64,000 bases of DNA from NCBI GenBank assembly GCA_007693945.1, contig RECP01000087.1, positions 1 to 64,000 on the forward strand. Direction: 5' to 3'. Under the pieces are notes generated by a model. It made no database searches, had not been told where the DNA came from, and saw nothing but the letters and a program-made list of their open reading frames with translations. How positions within the stretch are numbered: position 1 is the first letter of the stretch; each line of letters starts with the position of its first letter. The DNA is from Spirochaetaceae bacterium (GTDB taxonomy: Bacteria; Spirochaetota; Spirochaetia; DSM-27196; PWMO01). Shown here in pieces: positions 61,778 through 64,000 of this stretch. Made by a program: the position numbers and the translations under genes.

Positions 61778-61816
61778 GACCCTTCTACTCCGCTATCGCA
61801 CAGGAAAGGAGCTCGC

Positions 61817-62287
61817 ATGGAAACCACAATCAGGGACGTTATCAGAACAACCGGCCGCACGATTGTCCATTCCGTCACTCCGGACAGTACGGTGATGCAG
61901 GCGTTGAACCTGATGGCAGAGCACAACATCGGCGCGGTGCTGGTCATGGAGTCTTCCGGTGCGCTGGCCGGTGTGTTCTCTGAGCGCGATTTTGCTCGAG
62001 CCGCCGCCCGCGGCGGGGGAGTTGCCGGCGAGACGCCGGTACGCGACCTGATGACGGCGGAGCTCTACACGGTGAGGCCCGAGCAGACGGTCCAGGAATG
62101 CATGCTTTTTGTGACCGAACGCCGCGTGCGGCATCTTCCGGTGACCGACGACGAAGGGAGGCTGGTGGGGCTGGTTTCAATCGGTGATCTTGTCAAAGCG
62201 GCTATCGCCGAGAAGGAGTACTTGATTGCCGAGAAGCAGGCCCTCATTTCCAGACTGCAGGACTACATCTCGGGCACGATCGTCTGA
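61817..62287 (+). CDS. CBS-domain pair protein
   Basis: This is a 156-residue protein that is essentially two CBS domains: the first around T-V-M-Q-A-L-N-L-M-A-E-H-N-I-G-A-V-L-V, the second around T-V-Q-E-C-M-L-F-V-T-E-R-R-V-R-H-L-P-V. Such pairs bind adenosyl nucleotides and regulate partners. The C-terminal helix (A-E-K-E-Y-L-I-A-E-K-Q-A-L-I) may mediate binding. The partner is unknown. AAAGGAG precedes the ATG. Confidence 0.9.
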   Translation: METTIRDVIRTTGRTIVHSVTPDSTVMQALNLMAEHNIGAVLVMESSGALAGVFSERDFARAAARGGGVAGETPVRDLMTAELYTVRPEQTVQECMLFVTERRVRHLPVTDDEGRLVGLVSIGDLVKAAIAEKEYLIAEKQALISRLQDYISGTIV

Positions 62288-62365
62288 CACACGCCGGATT
62301 TGCTCCACGCGGCAGAGTTGTGATAGGCTTGGACTTACCTTCAGCAACCGACAGGAGCCCTGACG

Positions 62366-63484
62366 ATGAGCCGCAAAGCCAAACCGATAGCGCTTGATCT
62401 GCTGCAGCTGGCCGGGATCACGGTAGACGGACCGCACCCGTGGGACATGCAGGTCCACGATCAGCGGCTCTACGCCCGGGTCATGGGCGGAGGGTCGCTG
62501 GCCCTCGGCGAGTCCTACATGGATGGCTGGTGGGACACACCGTCGATCGACCAGTTCATCCAGAAGCTCTTTGAAGCGCAGATTGAAAAACGCGTTAAGG
62601 GTGACTGGCAGACCCTGCTGGTCGGCCTCAAGTGCCGCTATACCAACCCCCAGGTCATCCGCCGGGCGTACGAGATCGGAAAGCGCCACTACGACACCGG
62701 GAACGACCTGTTCCGGATCATGCTCGATCGGCGCATGGTCTACAGCTGCGGCTACTGGCGCGATGCCCGGAACCTCGACCAGGCTCAGGAAGCCAAGCTC
62801 GATCTGATTTGCCGCAAGCTGGAGCTGGAGCCCGGCATGACGCTGCTGGACATCGGTTGCGGCTGGGGCAGTTTGCTGCAGTTTGCCGCCGAGCGCTACG
62901 GGGTAACCGGTGCCGGGGTCACCGTTTCGCGGGAGCAGGCGGAACTGGCCTCCGAGCGGTGCCGGGATCTGCCGGTCACAATCAAGCTGGATGACTATCG
63001 CAGCGTCGAAGGGCAGTACGATCGAGTTGCCTCGGTAGGCATGGTCGAGCACGTTGGCTGGCGCAACTATACCACCTTTATGCGCGTTGCCCACCGTTTA
63101 CTCAAGCCTGGGGGGCTCTTCCTGCTGCACACCATCGGCAACAACGTTTCGAGTAAAGAGGTTGACCCGTGGGTTGAGCGTTACATTTTCCCCAACTCCA
63201 TGCTGCCTGCTTTGGCGCAACTGACCTCGGCGGCGGAACCGTACTTCATTGCCGAGGATCTGCACAACTTCGGACCGTATTACGATCTCACGCTTCTGGA
63301 GTGGGACCGGCGCTTTCGCGAAGGCTGGTCCCGGCTGGCCGACCGCTACGGAGAGCGCTTCTATCGCATGTGGCGCTTCTACCTGCTCTCGTCTGCGGCG
63401 TCGTTTCGTGTTCGGCGGATACAGCTGTGGCAATTGCTGCTCTCAAAGGGGCCGCGGCCCCGCGTAGCGCGGCGCGTGGAGTAG
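62366..63484 (+). CDS. cfa: Cyclopropane-fatty-acyl-phospholipid synthase
   Basis: This is a 372-residue SAM-dependent methylene transferase. The N-terminal part matches Cfa (V-M-G-G-G-S-L-A-L-G-E-S-Y-M-D-G-W-W). The SAM-binding core is L-L-D-I-G-C-G-W-G-S with Asp at about residue 162. The catalytic H-Y-D-T-G-N-D-L-F region and G-Y-W are conserved. It adds a methylene group to unsaturated phospholipid acyl chains in the membrane. The ATG at 62366 follows ACAGGAGCC. An exact 14-bp tandem repeat (63507-63534) lies just after the stop. Confidence 0.94.
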   Translation: MSRKAKPIALDLLQLAGITVDGPHPWDMQVHDQRLYARVMGGGSLALGESYMDGWWDTPSIDQFIQKLFEAQIEKRVKGDWQTLLVGLKCRYTNPQVIRRAYEIGKRHYDTGNDLFRIMLDRRMVYSCGYWRDARNLDQAQEAKLDLICRKLELEPGMTLLDIGCGWGSLLQFAAERYGVTGAGVTVSREQAELASERCRDLPVTIKLDDYRSVEGQYDRVASVGMVEHVGWRNYTTFMRVAHRLLKPGGLFLLHTIGNNVSSKEVDPWVERYIFPNSMLPALAQLTSAAEPYFIAEDLHNFGPYYDLTLLEWDRRFREGWSRLADRYGERFYRMWRFYLLSSAASFRVRRIQLWQLLLSKGPRPRVARRVE

Positions 63485-63506
63485 GCAACAGAGACGCAGT
63501 GGCACG

Positions 63507-63534
63507 CCGCCACCCGGCCGCCGCCACCCGGCCG
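63507..63534. repeat. Exact tandem 14-bp repeat
   Basis: CCGCCACCCGGCCG occurs twice in a row at 63507-63520 and 63521-63534, followed by GCGG that can pair with the left repeat. It follows the cfa stop by 22 nt and may form the terminator hairpin or be a slippage-prone site. Confidence 0.85.
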
Positions 63535-63594
63535 GCGGCTCTTGCAGGAACGTCTGATTCGTGAAAGAGTTACTCATTCACAGGAGTCCCTGCA

Positions 63595-64000
63595 ATGAGA
63601 ACGTACAAGTCACTGAATTTCGGTCTGGATTTCCCGCACACCAACCTCGAGCATCGTCGCCGCATGATCAGCTACATCAATTTCAAGCTCGCCACGCACG
63701 GGCTGCCGACGGCACCCGACGAAGATCTGGAAATGATGGGGCTGGTGAAGGGGATGGTCCACAATTTCCGGCAGAAGAACCGGTTGCTCGATCAGTACCT
63801 GCCGCCGTCCGACCAGCGTATCCAGGCCTATCTTGACAGTGTTCTGGGTGACATTACCGAGATCGATCGTGTTCCGCGTCTGCCCGGCAACACCTTTGTG
63901 CTTGATCAGTACGGGTTGGCGCGTGAACTCTCGCTGCCGCCGAGTCAGCACGAGTTTCACACCGACATCGTTCACTCATACCGCATCAAGCAGGGAGTGC
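63595..64000 (+). CDS. Unrecognised protein, 3' end outside window
   Basis: Only the first 135 residues are in the window. It begins M-R-T-Y-K-S-L-N-F-G-L-D-F and continues in a mixed helical/acidic style without signal peptide or membrane segment (L-D-Q-Y-L-P-P-S-D-Q-R-I, H-E-F-H-T-D-I-V-H-S-Y). AGGAG lies 8 nt before the ATG. I do not recognise the family with confidence; a large cytoplasmic enzyme is possible. Confidence 0.7.
   Translation, partial: MRTYKSLNFGLDFPHTNLEHRRRMISYINFKLATHGLPTAPDEDLEMMGLVKGMVHNFRQKNRLLDQYLPPSDQRIQAYLDSVLGDITEIDRVPRLPGNTFVLDQYGLARELSLPPSQHEFHTDIVHSYRIKQGV

Noticed and set aside
1-64000. CRISPR array, prophage or insertion sequence
   Set aside because: No spaced direct repeats, transposase, integrase or phage structural gene was seen on either strand.

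Overview
The window is a GC-rich, gene-dense bacterial chromosome segment that most resembles a free-living, non-host-restricted spirochaete (Spirochaetota). This is inferred from gene content and style: solute-binding proteins with signal peptides ending in a Phe-Ala-Arg-Gly pattern, a FapA/DUF342 protein, YesM/YesN-type two-component genes next to ribose-type ABC transporters, a FecR-domain protein beside surface lipoproteins, and several proteins I recognise only as unnamed. No rRNA, ribosomal protein or housekeeping marker is present to fix the taxonomy. I see no phage, insertion sequence or CRISPR array.

Layout. 1-583 is non-coding with a good promoter. 584-2182 is a secreted HEAT-repeat protein. 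2183-4340 is a decay zone: remnants of an ArsR-type regulator, a TetR regulator and a Tag DNA glycosylase surround one intact VOC gene. 4366-10339 holds an alpha-ketoglutaric semialdehyde dehydrogenase, a cysteine-motif redox protein and an etfB-etfA-acyl-CoA dehydrogenase operon. 10651-13969 is an NMT1/SsuA-type ABC importer plus an inositol-monophosphatase family gene. 14029-19472 has an unrecognised 553-residue protein, tRNA-Ala(GGC), a PfkB sugar kinase, a second cysteine-motif protein, an AlkA-type glycosylase and small hypotheticals. 19533-25774 is an AddB/AddA helicase-nuclease pair.

26-36 kb is a sugar region: a Gfo/Idh/MocA oxidoreductase, an AraC regulator, an arabinose/fucose-isomerase-like protein, L-rhamnose isomerase and a complete rhaT-P-Q-S-like importer. 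38981-47609 is a second sugar module: a YesN regulator, a YesM histidine kinase and a membrane-anchored sugar-binding protein in overlapping order, followed by a ribose-type ATPase, permease and binding protein. The binding protein beside the kinase suggests a periplasmic sensor that switches on the adjacent importer. MutM and a histidine phosphatase follow.

49.6-56.9 kb is an envelope region: two paralogous lipoproteins that share an N-terminal body but carry different C-terminal modules (LCCL and DUF1566-like), a FecR protein, a probable outer-membrane barrel, a small secreted protein and two small paralogous exported proteins. The end of the window has GpmI, a type II NADH dehydrogenase-like protein, MenA, YceI, a CBS-pair protein, cyclopropane fatty acid synthase and a truncated unrecognised gene. 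MenA with the NADH dehydrogenase suggests a menaquinone-linked respiratory chain.

The most interesting observations are: (i) about eleven genes whose -10 hexamer ends only 6-11 nt before the start codon, implying leaderless or nearly leaderless mRNAs; (ii) the module-swapped lipoprotein pair in an envelope operon; (iii) the kinase/regulator/binding-protein trio with its importer, whose permease carries an unusual charged coiled-coil tail; and (iv) the local gene graveyard at 2.2-4.3 kb.
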